A DNA stretch of 64,000 nt, taken from Luteimicrobium xylanilyticum (GTDB lineage: Bacteria; Actinomycetota; Actinomycetes; Actinomycetales; Cellulomonadaceae). Both the position numbers and the translations under genes were made by a program. The stretch lies in contig NZ_CP045529.1 in assembly GCF_009429125.1 (NCBI RefSeq), positions 806,001 through 870,000 of the forward strand, in the 5' to 3' direction. Within the stretch, counting starts at the first letter, position 1. Every line of letters starts with the position of its first letter. The notes under the pieces were generated by a model, which saw nothing but the letters and a program-made list of their open reading frames with translations, was not told where the DNA came from and did no database searches. This document shows positions 1 through 8,071 of this stretch, one piece after another.

Positions 1-1
1 G

Positions 2-364
2 GACGTGCACGGCTCGCTCGGGGCGGTCGTCCTCGTCGCCGTGCTCGATGCCGTCCTCGGCTGCACGCTCGGGCTCGCGGCCTCGGCGGTCGCACGCACC
101 GAGTTCCAGGCCGTGCAGATGATGCCGCTGATCGTCTTCCCGCAGCTCGTCGTGTGCGGGCTGCTCATGCCGCGCGACGAGATGCCGACGGTCCTCGAGT
201 GGATCTCGCGCGCGTTCCCGCTCACCTACGGCGTCGACGCGATGCAGCACCTCGCCGCGGGGAGCTCGCTCGGCGACGTCGCCGGCGACGTCGCGGTGAT
301 CGTCGCGTTCCTGGCGGGCGCCGTCGTCGTCGGCGGGCTCACGCTGCGCCGTCGGACTCCCTGA
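2..364 (+). CDS. ABC-2 type transporter permease, C-terminal part
   Basis: Only the last 120 or so residues are present; the 5' end lies outside the window, so the GTG at position 5 need not be the start. What remains is strongly hydrophobic with about three membrane segments (near residues 8-28, 38-55 and 93-112). It has the LTYGVDAMQHL stretch, which resembles the conserved region before the last helix in DrrB/YhgE-like ABC-2 permeases. It ends with a basic cytoplasmic tail. A drug or polymer exporter membrane subunit is likely, with an ATPase partner expected just upstream. Substrate unknown. Confidence 0.8.
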   Translation, partial: DVHGSLGAVVLVAVLDAVLGCTLGLAASAVARTEFQAVQMMPLIVFPQLVVCGLLMPRDEMPTVLEWISRAFPLTYGVDAMQHLAAGSSLGDVAGDVAVIVAFLAGAVVVGGLTLRRRTP

Positions 365-373
365 GCGGCGCGC

Positions 374-1090
374 TCAGGGCCGGGCGCCGAACCGCTCGAG
401 CAGCTCCGCGGGACCGGACACGATGAGCAGGTCGGTGGGGGAGATGCGGGTCTCCGGGGTCGCGTACTGGAACTCGACCCCGGGCGACTTCACACCGATG
501 ATCGTCACGCCGTACTTGGACCGGACCTTCGACTGCTCGAGCGTGAACCCGTGCGTCTCCTTCGGGGGGCGCATCTTCACGATCGTGAAGCCGTCCTCGA
601 CCTCGATGTAGTCGAGCAGCTTCCCGGAGACGAGGTGCGCGACCCGGTTCCCGGCGTCGGCCTCGGGGAAGACGACGTGGTGCGCGCCGATGCGCTGCAG
701 GATGCGGCCGTGCTCCGCGGAGATGGCCTTGGCCCAGATCTGCGGGGTCCCGAGGTCGACGAGGTTGCCCGTGATGAGGACGGACGCCTCGAGCGCCGTC
801 CCCACGGCCACGATCGCGACCGAGAAGTCGCGTGCCCCGATCTGCTCGAGCGCCTCGGGGTTGGACGCGTCCGCCTCGACGAGCGCGAGCCGGCCCGACC
901 ACTGCGACACGAGGTCCGGGTTCTTCTCGGCGACGAGGACGTCCTGGCCGAGCCTGTCGAGCGAGGTCGCGATGGACTGCCCGAAGCGGCCGAGACCGAC
1001 CACGAGAACGCCGGCCGCACGCTCCTCGGCACGGGGCCGCAGCTCGCGGACGCGCGGGTCCAGGTTCTTCGCGGTGGTGCTGTCAGCCAA
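374..1090 (-). CDS. TrkA-family (KtrA-type) potassium uptake regulatory subunit
   Basis: This is a cytoplasmic RCK protein of 238 residues that gates the membrane channel encoded next to it in response to nucleotides. An N-terminal Rossmann fold (RCK_N) shows the nucleotide loop G32-L-G-R-F-G37, with an acidic residue after beta-2 (VLVAEKN). A C-terminal RCK_C domain covers roughly residues 155-238. The start overlaps the end of the upstream channel gene by 8 bases, so the two are translationally coupled. A 24-residue basic and charged extension precedes the Rossmann fold. Known role of the family: octameric ring controlling KtrB/TrkH. Assignment to KtrA rather than TrkA rests on the single RCK unit. 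Confidence 0.92.
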   Translation of the reverse strand: MADSTTAKNLDPRVRELRPRAEERAAGVLVVGLGRFGQSIATSLDRLGQDVLVAEKNPDLVSQWSGRLALVEADASNPEALEQIGARDFSVAIVAVGTALEASVLITGNLVDLGTPQIWAKAISAEHGRILQRIGAHHVVFPEADAGNRVAHLVSGKLLDYIEVEDGFTIVKMRPPKETHGFTLEQSKVRSKYGVTIIGVKSPGVEFQYATPETRISPTDLLIVSGPAELLERFGARP

Positions 1091-2459
1091 TGATCGGCCT
1101 CTCCTCGGGCATCCGGATGACGCGGCGGCGGCTGCGGAGCGCGAGCGCCGCGCCCAGGGTCATCGTCCCGGTGCGGCCGACGAACATCAACACGACCAGC
1201 ACGTACTTGCCGCTGTCGGGCAGCAGCGGTGTGACCCCGGTGGACAGGCCGCACGTCGCGAACGCGGAGATCACCTCGTAGAGGACGACGTCGAGCCGCC
1301 ACCCGGTGATCTCCAGCAGCAGCAGGCTCGACACGAGCACGGCGGTCGCGCCGACGAACGTCACCGCGATCGCGAGGCGGATCGTCTCGGCCGGGACCCG
1401 GCGCCGGAAGACCTCGATGTCGCGGTCGCCACGGGCCTCCGCGATGATCGCCAGGAGCATCACGGCGAGCGTCGTGACCTTGATGCCGCCCGCGGTCGAG
1501 GCGCTGCCGCCGCCCACGAACATGAGGGCGTCGGTGATGAGCCAGCTCGTCTCGTGCATGTTCCCGATGTCCACGGTCGAGAACCCCGCCGACCGCGGCA
1601 TCACGCCCTGGAAGAGCGAGGCCAGGATCTTGTCGGGGACCGACAGGGGCCCGAACGTCCCGGGGTTCGTCCACTCGAGGGCGAGGAACAGCACGGCGGC
1701 GACCGCGACGAGGATGCCGCCGGTCACGAGCGTGAGCTTCGCGTGCAGCGAGAGGCGGGACAGCCGACGGCGGTTCCGCATGATGTTGAGGATCACGGGG
1801 AAGCCGAGCGAGCCGATGAACACGCCGATCATGATCGGCAGGCAGAGCGCCCAGTCGCCCACGTGCCCGTCGAGGCCCTCGACGGTCGGCACGAAGCCCG
1901 CGTTGTTGAAGGCGGAGACCCCGTAGAACACGGCGTGCCAGGCAGCGTCGCCCACGGACTCGCGGAGCGCGAGGAAGCGGGGGAAGAGGAGCAGCGCGAC
2001 CAGCAGCTCGAGCGACGTCGACGTGATGACGACGACGCGGATGAGCGAGCCGACCTCGCCGAGGCGGGTGGTCTTGACCTCGGTCGCCGCGAGCATGCGC
2101 TGCGTGAGCCCGAGGTGCCGGGAGACGGCGAGCCCGAGGATCGACGCGAGGGTCATGACGCCCAGGCCGCCGACCTTGATCGCGACCAGGATGACGACCT
2201 GACCGAAGCCCGACCAGAACGAGCCCGTCGGGACCACCGTGAGGCCGGTGACGCACACGGCGGACGTCGCGGTGAAGAGCGCGTCGACGATGGACGCCCC
2301 CTTGCCCGACCGGGTCGCCCACGGGGTCAGCAGCAGGAGGGTGAAGATGACGACCACCCCGGCGAACGACGACACCGCGAGCCGCGCGGGAGAGCGTCGG
2401 GCGAGGCGGTCGACGAGACCGCGGGCGGTCACGAGCTGGCTGCTGAAGGTCTCAGCCAC
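1083..2459 (-). CDS. TrkH/KtrB-family potassium channel-like uptake protein
   Basis: Integral membrane K+ translocating subunit of 458 residues with the four M1-P-M2 repeats typical of the superfamily. P-loop-like segments end in conserved glycines (for example VCVTGLTVVPTGSFWSGFG, the SAFNNAGF loop, the MPRSAGFSTVD loop and the FATCGLSTG loop). The start chosen is the GTG at 2459, preceded by a purine-rich GGAGGGGGGAG ribosome site. A longer reading frame to 2486 adds nine residues but crosses that site. Forms a two-gene unit with the RCK subunit downstream. Confidence 0.93.
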   Translation of the reverse strand: MAETFSSQLVTARGLVDRLARRSPARLAVSSFAGVVVIFTLLLLTPWATRSGKGASIVDALFTATSAVCVTGLTVVPTGSFWSGFGQVVILVAIKVGGLGVMTLASILGLAVSRHLGLTQRMLAATEVKTTRLGEVGSLIRVVVITSTSLELLVALLLFPRFLALRESVGDAAWHAVFYGVSAFNNAGFVPTVEGLDGHVGDWALCLPIMIGVFIGSLGFPVILNIMRNRRRLSRLSLHAKLTLVTGGILVAVAAVLFLALEWTNPGTFGPLSVPDKILASLFQGVMPRSAGFSTVDIGNMHETSWLITDALMFVGGGSASTAGGIKVTTLAVMLLAIIAEARGDRDIEVFRRRVPAETIRLAIAVTFVGATAVLVSSLLLLEITGWRLDVVLYEVISAFATCGLSTGVTPLLPDSGKYVLVVLMFVGRTGTMTLGAALALRSRRRVIRMPEERPIIG

Positions 2460-2520
2460 GTCGCTCCCCCCTCCGCACGCCCTCACGACCTGGCTTTTCG
2501 CCGCGTCCGCCCCGGCAGAC

Positions 2521-2526
2521 TAGCGT
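2521..2526 (+). promoter_or_regulatory. -10 box TAGCGT, leaderless AcuC promoter
   Basis: TAGCGT is followed by 7 bases and then GTG at 2534, the geometry of a leaderless mRNA whose first base is the start codon. It favours 2534 over the in-frame GTG at 2525, which would overlap the -10 box. Confidence 0.6.
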
Positions 2527-2533
2527 GATCCCC

Positions 2534-3793
2534 GTGCCGGTTCCCTTCGACGCGCGCGACACCGCGGCCCCCGATCTCGTCGGCGACGCTGCCGCCGCGC
2601 CCTCCGCCGACGAGCGCGCGGACCGGTCGCTCGTCGTCTGGAGCCCCGAGCTGCTCGGCTACGACTTCGGTCCCGGGCATCCGATGGCACCGTCGCGCCT
2701 GCACCTCACGATGAGTCTCGTCCGGTCGCTCGGGCTGCTCGACGCGCCGGGGGTGGAGCTCGTGGACCCGGACCCGGCGAGCGACTCCGAGCTCGAGCTC
2801 GTGCACGACGAGCGGTACGTCGCGGCCGTCCGCTCCGCGTCGGAGAAGGGCACCACGGACCCGCTGCGCGGCCTCGGCACCGAGGACGACCCGGTCTTCC
2901 CGGGCATGCACGACGCCGCCGCGCGGATCTTCCACGGCTCCTACGCCGCGGCGGGCGCCGTGTGGGCGGGCGAGGTCGAGCACGCCGTGAACATCGCGGG
3001 CGGCATGCACCACGCGCGACGCGACGCGGCGTCGGGCTTCTGCATCTACAACGACGCGGCCGCTGCGGTCCGCCGCCTGCTCGACGACGGCGCCACCCGG
3101 GTCGCGTACGTGGACGTCGACGCGCACCACGGGGACGGCGTCGAGAGCGTGTTCTGGAACGACCCGCGGGTCCTCACCGTCTCGGTGCACCAGAGCGGCC
3201 ACTCGCTCTTCCCGGGCACGGGCTTCCCGACGGACACGGGCGGGCCGCGGGCCGAGGGGTCGGCCGTCAACGTGGCCCTGCCGCGGCACACCGACGGCGC
3301 GGGCTTCCTGCGCGCGTTCGACGCCGTCGTCCCCGCGGCCCTGCGGGCGTTCGCGCCCGAGGCGATCGTCAGCCAGCACGGCTGTGACTCGCACGCACAG
3401 GACCCGCTGACCGACCTGCACGTCGGGGTCGACGCCCAGCGGATCGCCGTCGAGCGGGTGCACGCGCTCGCGCACGAGCTGTCGGAGGGGCGGTGGGTCG
3501 CCCTCGGGGGTGGCGGGTACGCCGTCATCGACGTGGTGCCGCGGGCCTGGGCGAACGTCGTCGCGGAGGTCGTGCACCGCCCGCTCGACCCCGACACCCC
3601 GCTCCCTGCGGCCTGGCGCCGCGAGGTCGCGGAGGGCGCCGGCGAGGACCCGCCGCGCCGCATGGGGGACCACCCGGTGACGTTCCGTCCCTGGTCGCAG
3701 GGGTACGACCCGGCCGACGACCTCGACCGCTCGGTCCTCGCGACCCGCCGCGAGGTCTTCCCTCTCCTCGGCCTCGACCCCTACCTCGACTGA
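2534..3793 (+). CDS. AcuC-like histone deacetylase-family protein
   Basis: Zinc-dependent deacetylase of the arginase/deacetylase fold (419 residues). In bacteria AcuC removes acetyl groups from protein lysines, notably acetyl-CoA synthetase. The active-site signatures are present: the substrate-rim motif GPGHPMAPSRL, the paired histidines in GGMHHARRD, the metal ligands in YVDVDAHHGDG, and the C-terminal GGGGY loop. The GTG at 2534 is taken as start because of the -10 box 7 bases upstream; a GTG at 2525 is in frame. About 35 residues precede the catalytic domain. It is monocistronic and divergent from the potassium uptake genes. Confidence 0.88.
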   Translation: MPVPFDARDTAAPDLVGDAAAAPSADERADRSLVVWSPELLGYDFGPGHPMAPSRLHLTMSLVRSLGLLDAPGVELVDPDPASDSELELVHDERYVAAVRSASEKGTTDPLRGLGTEDDPVFPGMHDAAARIFHGSYAAAGAVWAGEVEHAVNIAGGMHHARRDAASGFCIYNDAAAAVRRLLDDGATRVAYVDVDAHHGDGVESVFWNDPRVLTVSVHQSGHSLFPGTGFPTDTGGPRAEGSAVNVALPRHTDGAGFLRAFDAVVPAALRAFAPEAIVSQHGCDSHAQDPLTDLHVGVDAQRIAVERVHALAHELSEGRWVALGGGGYAVIDVVPRAWANVVAEVVHRPLDPDTPLPAAWRREVAEGAGEDPPRRMGDHPVTFRPWSQGYDPADDLDRSVLATRREVFPLLGLDPYLD

Positions 3794-3968
3794 CCCGGTT
3801 TCTGCGGGGTGCGGTGGGCGCGGTAGGCTGGCCCACGGACTTCGTCTCGTCTCGTCCCACCGTCTTCGACCGCCGTCGTCAGCTCGTCAGCTCGCCGTCA
3901 TGTCGTAGCCCAGGGGGACACGGTGGACGAGGCGGCGAACAGACAACCTTCGATCATTGCGAGGACCT

Positions 3969-4067
3969 ATGGGCTCCGTCATCAAGAAGCGCCGCAAGCG
4001 CATGGCGAAGAAGAAGCACCGCAAGCTGCTTCGCAAGACGCGCCACCAGCGTCGCAACAAGAAGTGA
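3969..4067 (+). CDS. 30S ribosomal protein bS22 (AURKAIP1/COX24 domain)
   Basis: A 32-residue, extremely basic protein, [17 protein letters not shown] then [13 protein letters not shown] at its end. It matches the small ribosomal protein bS22 of Actinobacteria, which was recognised structurally in mycobacterial ribosomes. A GAGGAC ribosome site precedes the ATG, and a strong hairpin follows. About 140 bases of untranslated leader separate it from a possible -10 box (TAGGCT, 3824-3829). It is often missed by gene callers because of its length. Confidence 0.93.
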   Translation: MGSVIKKRRKRMAKKKHRKLLRKTRHQRRNKK

Positions 4068-4100
4068 CGCCCCGCCCGGCCCGCCGGGCGTGAGCGAGAA

Positions 4101-4129
4101 GGGCTCGACCGCGTGCGGTCGGGCCCTTT
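4101..4129 (+). terminator. intrinsic terminator after bS22
   Basis: A GGGCTCGACCGC arm pairs with GCGGTCGGGCCC across a very short loop (one G-T wobble) and is followed by TTTC. It lies 33 bases after the bS22 stop. Confidence 0.75.
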
Positions 4130-4141
4130 CGTGCGTCCGGA

Positions 4142-4184
4142 CTCCCCCGAAGCAGGCAGCCTGGCGGGGTACTTCGCGGGGGAG
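4142..4184. repeat. GGGGTACTTCGCGG-bearing hairpin between convergent genes
   Basis: CTCCCCCGAAG (4142-4152) pairs with CTTCGCGGGGGAG (4172-4184). The segment 4161-4179 (CTGGCGGGGTACTTCGCGG) is identical, on one strand or the other, to the arms of the hairpin at 37348-37382. Both copies lie between converging genes, so a bidirectional terminator is the likely role. Confidence 0.6.
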
Positions 4185-4192
4185 GGGTGGGG

Positions 4193-4984
4193 TCAGCGGC
4201 GGGCGGCGCGGCGCAGCAGCGACGTCGCGGCCCAGCCGGCGGCGACCCAGCCGCCTGCCTTGACGCCCGTCCGGGCGGCGCGGCGGGTCGGCGGCCGGAA
4301 CTCGCGCACGTCCCACCCGTTCGCCCGGGCCAGACGGCGCAGCCGTGGTTCGGCGTTCACCGCGCACGGGTGCCCGACGGCGGCGAGCAGGTCGACGTCG
4401 TTCAGCGAGTCGCCGTACGCGTAGGACCGCTCGAGGTCGATCCCGGTCCGGGCAGCGAGGTCGCGGGCTGCCCGCGCCTTGGCGGCGCCGTGCATGACCT
4501 CGCCGTCGAGCCGGCCGGTGTAGACGCCGTCGGCGTCGTGCTCGGGGACGGTCGCCAGCGCCCCGGTCGCGCCGAGCCGGCGTGCGATCAGCCCGCCCAC
4601 CTCGACGGGCGCCGCGGTGACGAGCCAGACCTGGTGCCCCGCAGCCAGGTGAGCCTCGAGGAGCGCCTTGGTGCCGGGGAAGATGCGGAGGGCCAGGACG
4701 TCGTCGTACACCTGCTCGCCGATGCTGCAGACCTCGTGGACCGAGTGACCCGCGACGAGGCAGAGCGCCTTGGAGCGGACCTTGTCGAGGTGGTGGGCGT
4801 TCTCGCCGTAGACGGCGTAGCGCGCCTGGTGCACCGCGAACCGGGCGATGTCGCGGGCCCGGAAGAAGCCGTGCGCGTGGAGCGCGCGAGCCAGGTGGAA
4901 CGTGCTCGCGCCGCGCACGAGCGTGTTGTCGACGTCGAAGAACGCGGCCACGGTGGCGCGCTGCGTGCTCCGGTCGTCAGACAT
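4193..4984 (-). CDS. HAD-IB family phosphatase (SerB-like)
   Basis: Haloacid dehalogenase-superfamily hydrolase of 263 residues. Motif I is D17-V-D19-N-T21, motif II lies in the LVTAAP stretch, and motif IV is the YGDSLNDVDLL segment. The substrate is unknown; the subfamily includes phosphoserine phosphatases, and many actinobacterial members are annotated only as HAD-IB. The C-terminal 40 residues are basic and moderately hydrophobic, suggesting peripheral membrane contact. The start is the ATG six bases after a -10 box (see 4991-4996). It is divergent from the glutaredoxin-like gene, an arrangement common in Actinobacteria. Confidence 0.88.
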   Translation of the reverse strand: MSDDRSTQRATVAAFFDVDNTLVRGASTFHLARALHAHGFFRARDIARFAVHQARYAVYGENAHHLDKVRSKALCLVAGHSVHEVCSIGEQVYDDVLALRIFPGTKALLEAHLAAGHQVWLVTAAPVEVGGLIARRLGATGALATVPEHDADGVYTGRLDGEVMHGAAKARAARDLAARTGIDLERSYAYGDSLNDVDLLAAVGHPCAVNAEPRLRRLARANGWDVREFRPPTRRAARTGVKAGGWVAAGWAATSLLRRAARR

Positions 4985-4990
4985 GCGGCA

Positions 4991-4996
4991 AGCCTA
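4991..4996 (-). promoter_or_regulatory. -10 box TAGGCT, leaderless HAD phosphatase promoter
   Basis: On the minus strand TAGGCT is followed by six bases (TGCCGC) and the ATG at 4984, giving no room for a ribosome site. Confidence 0.6.
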
Positions 4997-5070
4997 GGCG
5001 CGGCGGCTGGGCGTTCCAGACGAGGCGGCCGAGGTCCTGCAGCTCCTGCACACCTCCTGCACGGGCCACC

Positions 5071-5076
5071 TACGCT
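5071..5076 (+). promoter_or_regulatory. -10 box TACGCT, leaderless glutaredoxin-like promoter
   Basis: TACGCT plus GGGCTC then GTG at 5083. The core TACGCTGG recurs upstream of the DUF4229, MenE and MenF genes in this window. Confidence 0.6.
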
Positions 5077-5082
5077 GGGCTC

Positions 5083-5355
5083 GTGACCTCTCCCGAACCC
5101 CGTCCCGTGCCCGCCGGCGACCCGCGCGTCGTCCTGTACGTGCGCGAGGCGTGCCACCTGTGCGAGGACGCACGCGCCGTCGTCGGACAGGCGTGCGCGG
5201 AGGCGGGGGAGCGGTTCGTCGAGCGGGACGTGGACGCGGACCCGGCGCTGCGCGCGGAGTACGGCGAGCTCGTGCCCGTCGTGACGGTCGACGGCGTCCG
5301 GCAGGGGTACTGGCGGCTCGACGGCGACCGGGTGCGCCGGGCGCTCGCGCGCTGA
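5083..5355 (+). CDS. glutaredoxin family protein
   Basis: A 90-residue thioredoxin-fold protein with a C24-H-L-C27 redox motif directly after the first beta strand (VVLYVREACHLC), a cis-proline-like VPVVTVDG segment, and no signal peptide, so cytoplasmic. It belongs to the DUF836/glutaredoxin-like group whose electron donors and targets are not well defined. The GTG start sits six bases behind a -10 box. It is followed at once by a long terminator hairpin, so it is monocistronic. Confidence 0.88.
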   Translation: MTSPEPRPVPAGDPRVVLYVREACHLCEDARAVVGQACAEAGERFVERDVDADPALRAEYGELVPVVTVDGVRQGYWRLDGDRVRRALAR

Positions 5356-5363
5356 ACGACGAA

Positions 5364-5416
5364 GCGGGCCGTCAGAGCTGGTGAGCCTGGAGGCTCACCA
5401 GCTTCTGACAGCCCGC
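5364..5416. terminator. bidirectional terminator between glutaredoxin-like gene and YceI gene
   Basis: A long stem in which GCGGGC, GTCAGA and CTGGTGAGCC pair with GGCTCACCAG, TCTGAC and GCCCGC, with one mismatch and one bulge. It separates two converging genes. Confidence 0.8.
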
Positions 5417-5435
5417 TCGTGGAAGGGCGAGGAGG

Positions 5436-5993
5436 TCAGTCCTTCTTGACGATCGCCGAGAGGTCGAGCTCGATCTTGACCTTGTCGGAGACGAGGACGC
5501 CGCCGGCCTCGAGGGCCGCGTTCCACGTGATGTCGAACTCCTTGCGGGAGATCTCGGTCTTCGCCTCGAACGCGGCGCGCTCGTTGCCGAACGCGTCGAC
5601 GGCCGCACCGGTGAACTCGGTCTCGAGCTCGACGGACTTGGTCACGCCGTTGATCGTGAGGTCGCCGGTCACGACGAACTCGTCGGACGAGCCGGAGACG
5701 GAGGTCGAGGTGAAGGTCCAGGTCGGGAACTTCTCGACGGTGAAGAAGTCGGCGCTCTGGAGGTGGCCGTCGCGGTTCGCGTCGCCGGTCGTGACGGTGC
5801 GCGCGTCGAGCTCGGCGGTGACGGTCGAGGCCTCGATGCTGTCACCGATGGCGATCGTGCCGCTCGTGATCGCGACGGTGCCGCGGACCTTGGAGATGCC
5901 GGCGTGCCGGACGGTGAACGCGGCGGACGAGTGGGAGGGGTCGATCTCGTAGGTGCCGGGGACGACGCCGGTGGGCAGAGCGGTGGCGGTCAT
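5436..5993 (-). CDS. YceI family protein
   Basis: A 185-residue lipocalin-like beta-barrel of the YceI family, which binds polyisoprenoids in characterised members. It opens with the typical GTYEIDPSHSSAAFTVRH strand pair and keeps family features such as the D-x-x-H-x-L-x-S-x-D-F-F-like segment (NRDGHLQSADFF) and the DLTINGVTK strand. No signal peptide is present, so this one is cytoplasmic, unlike the secreted E. coli YceI. It is transcribed divergently from a MarR regulator with a dyad between them, suggesting that regulator controls it. Confidence 0.92.
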   Translation of the reverse strand: MTATALPTGVVPGTYEIDPSHSSAAFTVRHAGISKVRGTVAITSGTIAIGDSIEASTVTAELDARTVTTGDANRDGHLQSADFFTVEKFPTWTFTSTSVSGSSDEFVVTGDLTINGVTKSVELETEFTGAAVDAFGNERAAFEAKTEISRKEFDITWNAALEAGGVLVSDKVKIELDLSAIVKKD

Positions 5994-6030
5994 GGGTTCT
6001 CCTCAGGGCGTGGCTCGGGGCCGCTGGATT

Positions 6031-6051
6031 GGTTGAACATACAACTGAACC
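6031..6051. promoter_or_regulatory. putative MarR operator
   Basis: GGTTGAACATACAACTGAACC lies just upstream of the YceI start. It contains GTTG-N6-CAAC and outer GGTT/AACC half-sites, is locally AT-rich, and lies between the yceI-like and marR-like genes. MarR regulators usually bind such dyads of about 16-20 bp. Confidence 0.5.
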
Positions 6052-6173
6052 GGTCGCGAGCTGTCGGCATTCCCCCATGATCTGTGGTGTGCATCACACC
6101 GGACCGGGGGCGTCACGACGCCGTCGGCACCGCGCATTAGGACATCGCCGCACGTCATGGACACAATGCGACC

Positions 6174-6647
6174 GTGAACACCCCGACCGACCACCGCTGG
6201 CTCGACACTGCGCAGCAGGTCGCCTGGCGCGACTTCCTCGAGGGCGTCGGCCGGTTCCAGGAGGTCCTCGTGCGCGAGCACGACCGCCGGCTCGCCCTGT
6301 CCGTGCCCGAGTACGACGTGCTCGTCCAGCTCTCCGAGCAGCCCGACCGGTCGCTGCGCATGTCGCGTCTCGCCGAGCGCCTCGCGTACTCCCGCTCCCG
6401 GGTCACGCACACCGTCTCGCGCATGGAGCGCGCGGGCCTCGTCCGGCGCGTCGCCGCCGCCGAGGACAAGCGCGGCGTCCACTGCTCCATGACCGACGCC
6501 GGCTGGCACGCCCTGGTCGCGTCCGCGCCCACGCACGTCGACATCGTCCGGACCTACCTCGTGGACGTGCTGACCCGTGACGAGCTCCTCTCGCTCGGTG
6601 CCGCGATGGCGCGCGTGCGCGACGCCTGCGCCTCGGCCCTGGCCTGA
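6174..6647 (+). CDS. MarR family transcriptional regulator
   Basis: A winged-helix regulator of 157 residues. The recognition region reads LRMSRLAERLAYSRSRVTHT and is followed by the wing with the MarR-typical DKRG segment (AAAEDKRGVHCSMTDAG, near residues 95-112). Flanking helices at both ends form the dimerisation domain. The GTG start has a CACAAT box six bases upstream (6162-6167), so the mRNA may be leaderless. The divergent YceI gene is the probable target, with likely autoregulation through the dyad at 6031-6051. Confidence 0.9.
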   Translation: MNTPTDHRWLDTAQQVAWRDFLEGVGRFQEVLVREHDRRLALSVPEYDVLVQLSEQPDRSLRMSRLAERLAYSRSRVTHTVSRMERAGLVRRVAAAEDKRGVHCSMTDAGWHALVASAPTHVDIVRTYLVDVLTRDELLSLGAAMARVRDACASALA

Positions 6648-6688
6648 TCGCCGCGCCCCCCACGGGCGGTCCCCCCAGGCGCCTCTGC

Positions 6689-6694
6689 GACAAT
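6689..6694 (+). promoter_or_regulatory. possible -10 box GACAAT before the phosphatase / cytochrome c operon
   Basis: GACAAT is followed by 7 bases and GTG at 6702. The first base departs from TANNNT, so this is weaker than the other leaderless promoters here. Confidence 0.4.
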
Positions 6695-6701
6695 CGGGGG
6701 C

Positions 6702-7376
6702 GTGCCTCCTGCTGACGCCGCTCCGGACTCCGCCCTCGTCACCGTCGTCCACCTCGTCCGCCACGGCGAGGTGCACAACCCCGACGGCGTCCTCTACGGC
6801 CGCATCCCCGGCTACCGGCTGTCCGAGCGCGGGCGGGCGATGGCGCAGCGGATCGCCGAGCACTTCGCCGACGGCGGCCACGACGTCACCCACGTCGTCG
6901 CGAGCCCGCTGCAGCGCGCGCAGGAGACCGCGACGCCGCTCGCCGAGGCCCTCGGCGTCGAGCTCGGCAGCGACGAGCGCCTGATCGAGTCGGCCAACCA
7001 CTTCGAGGGCCTCACGTTCGGCGTCGGCGACGGCTCGCTGCGCCACCCGCGGCACTGGAAGTACCTGTGGAACCCGTTCCGTCCGTCGTGGGGCGAGCCG
7101 TACCGCGAGCAGGCCGCGCGCGTGCGCGCCGCCGTCGACAGCGCCCGAGAGGCGGCGCGCGGGCACGAGGCGGTGCTCGTGAGCCACCAGCTGCCGGTCT
7201 GGGTGACGCGGCTGTCCGCGGAGCACCGCCACCTGTGGCACGACCCGCGCAAGCGTCAGTGCTCGCTCGCGTCCGTCACCTCCCTGACCTTCGAGGGGGA
7301 CCGGCTCGTCGGGATCGAGTACGCCGAGCCCGCCGCGGACCTCCTGCCGGGCGCCTCCGCGGTCCCAGGAGCGTGA
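6702..7376 (+). CDS. histidine phosphatase family protein
   Basis: A phosphoglycerate-mutase-like phosphatase of 224 residues. The catalytic loop is R20-H21-G22-E23 and the second catalytic histidine is H162 in the VLVSHQLPVW segment. No signal peptide, so cytoplasmic. Substrate unknown. It is the first gene of a tight run with the cytochrome c maturation genes; its stop overlaps or abuts the next start. This linkage is common in actinomycetes, though its reason is not known. Confidence 0.9.
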   Translation: MPPADAAPDSALVTVVHLVRHGEVHNPDGVLYGRIPGYRLSERGRAMAQRIAEHFADGGHDVTHVVASPLQRAQETATPLAEALGVELGSDERLIESANHFEGLTFGVGDGSLRHPRHWKYLWNPFRPSWGEPYREQAARVRAAVDSAREAARGHEAVLVSHQLPVWVTRLSAEHRHLWHDPRKRQCSLASVTSLTFEGDRLVGIEYAEPAADLLPGASAVPGA

Positions 7377-7378
7377 CG

Positions 7379-8071
7379 GTGGTCACGAACCGCACGCCGA
7401 GCGCGCCGAGAAGGCCGGTTTCCCAGGGCACGCCCAGGCTCCGGCGGCACGGTGGCACCGTGCCGCGCCCTCGCCCTGCCCGCCTCGCCGCCCTCGCGGC
7501 CGTCCTCGTCGCCGGAGCCCTCGCGCTCACCGGCTGCACGTCGAGCTCGGGCAACGGCGGCGGCAACCTCGGCTTCGTCCAGGGCGACGGCTCCGTCAAG
7601 ACCTGGACGCCCAGCGAGCGCTCGAAGCCCGTGACCCTGACCGGGACGGCGTTCGACGGGACCAAGGTCGACACGTCCGCGTGGCGGGGCGACGTCGTCG
7701 TGGTCAACACCTGGTACGCGGGCTGCGCGCCCTGCCGCAAGGAGGCGCCGGACCTCGCGTCGCTCGCGTCCAGCGAGAAGGACGGCGTGCACTTCGTCGG
7801 CATCAACTCGACCGACGACGCCGGGGCCGCCGAGGCGTTCCAGCGCACCTTCAAGATCACGTACCCGTCGATCTCCGACAAGAGCGGCTCCGTCGTCGCC
7901 ACGCTCCAGGGCGTCGTCCCGGTCCAGGCGGTCCCGACGACCGTCGTCCTCGACGCCGACGGACGCGTCGCCGCGCGCGTGCTCGGCGCGACCACCAAGA
8001 CGACGCTCGCCGACCTGATCAGCGACGTGCGTGCGAGCGACGGGACCGCCACCGCCGCCCCGACCTCATGA
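7379..8071 (+). CDS. TlpA/ResA-like thiol-disulfide reductase lipoprotein
   Basis: Extracytoplasmic thioredoxin-fold protein that reduces apocytochrome c haem-binding cysteines, fed with electrons by CcdA. The redox motif is C116-A-P-C119 within WYAGCAPCRKEAPDL, and VQAVPTTVVLD supplies the cis-proline. A lipobox (LALTGC, Cys53) ends a hydrophobic signal segment, so it is membrane-anchored outside. The start at 7379 follows an AGGAG site by 7 bases. The GTG at 7460 is an alternative that gives a more compact signal peptide (Cys26). The stop overlaps the CcdA start (ATGA). Confidence 0.9.
   Translation: MVTNRTPSAPRRPVSQGTPRLRRHGGTVPRPRPARLAALAAVLVAGALALTGCTSSSGNGGGNLGFVQGDGSVKTWTPSERSKPVTLTGTAFDGTKVDTSAWRGDVVVVNTWYAGCAPCRKEAPDLASLASSEKDGVHFVGINSTDDAGAAEAFQRTFKITYPSISDKSGSVVATLQGVVPVQAVPTTVVLDADGRVAARVLGATTKTTLADLISDVRASDGTATAAPTS

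Noticed and set aside
3794-3968. A BldC-like or excisionase-like gene before bS22, as in some actinomycetes
   Set aside because: No start with a usable frame or HTH motif was found in these 175 bases; it looks like an untranslated leader.
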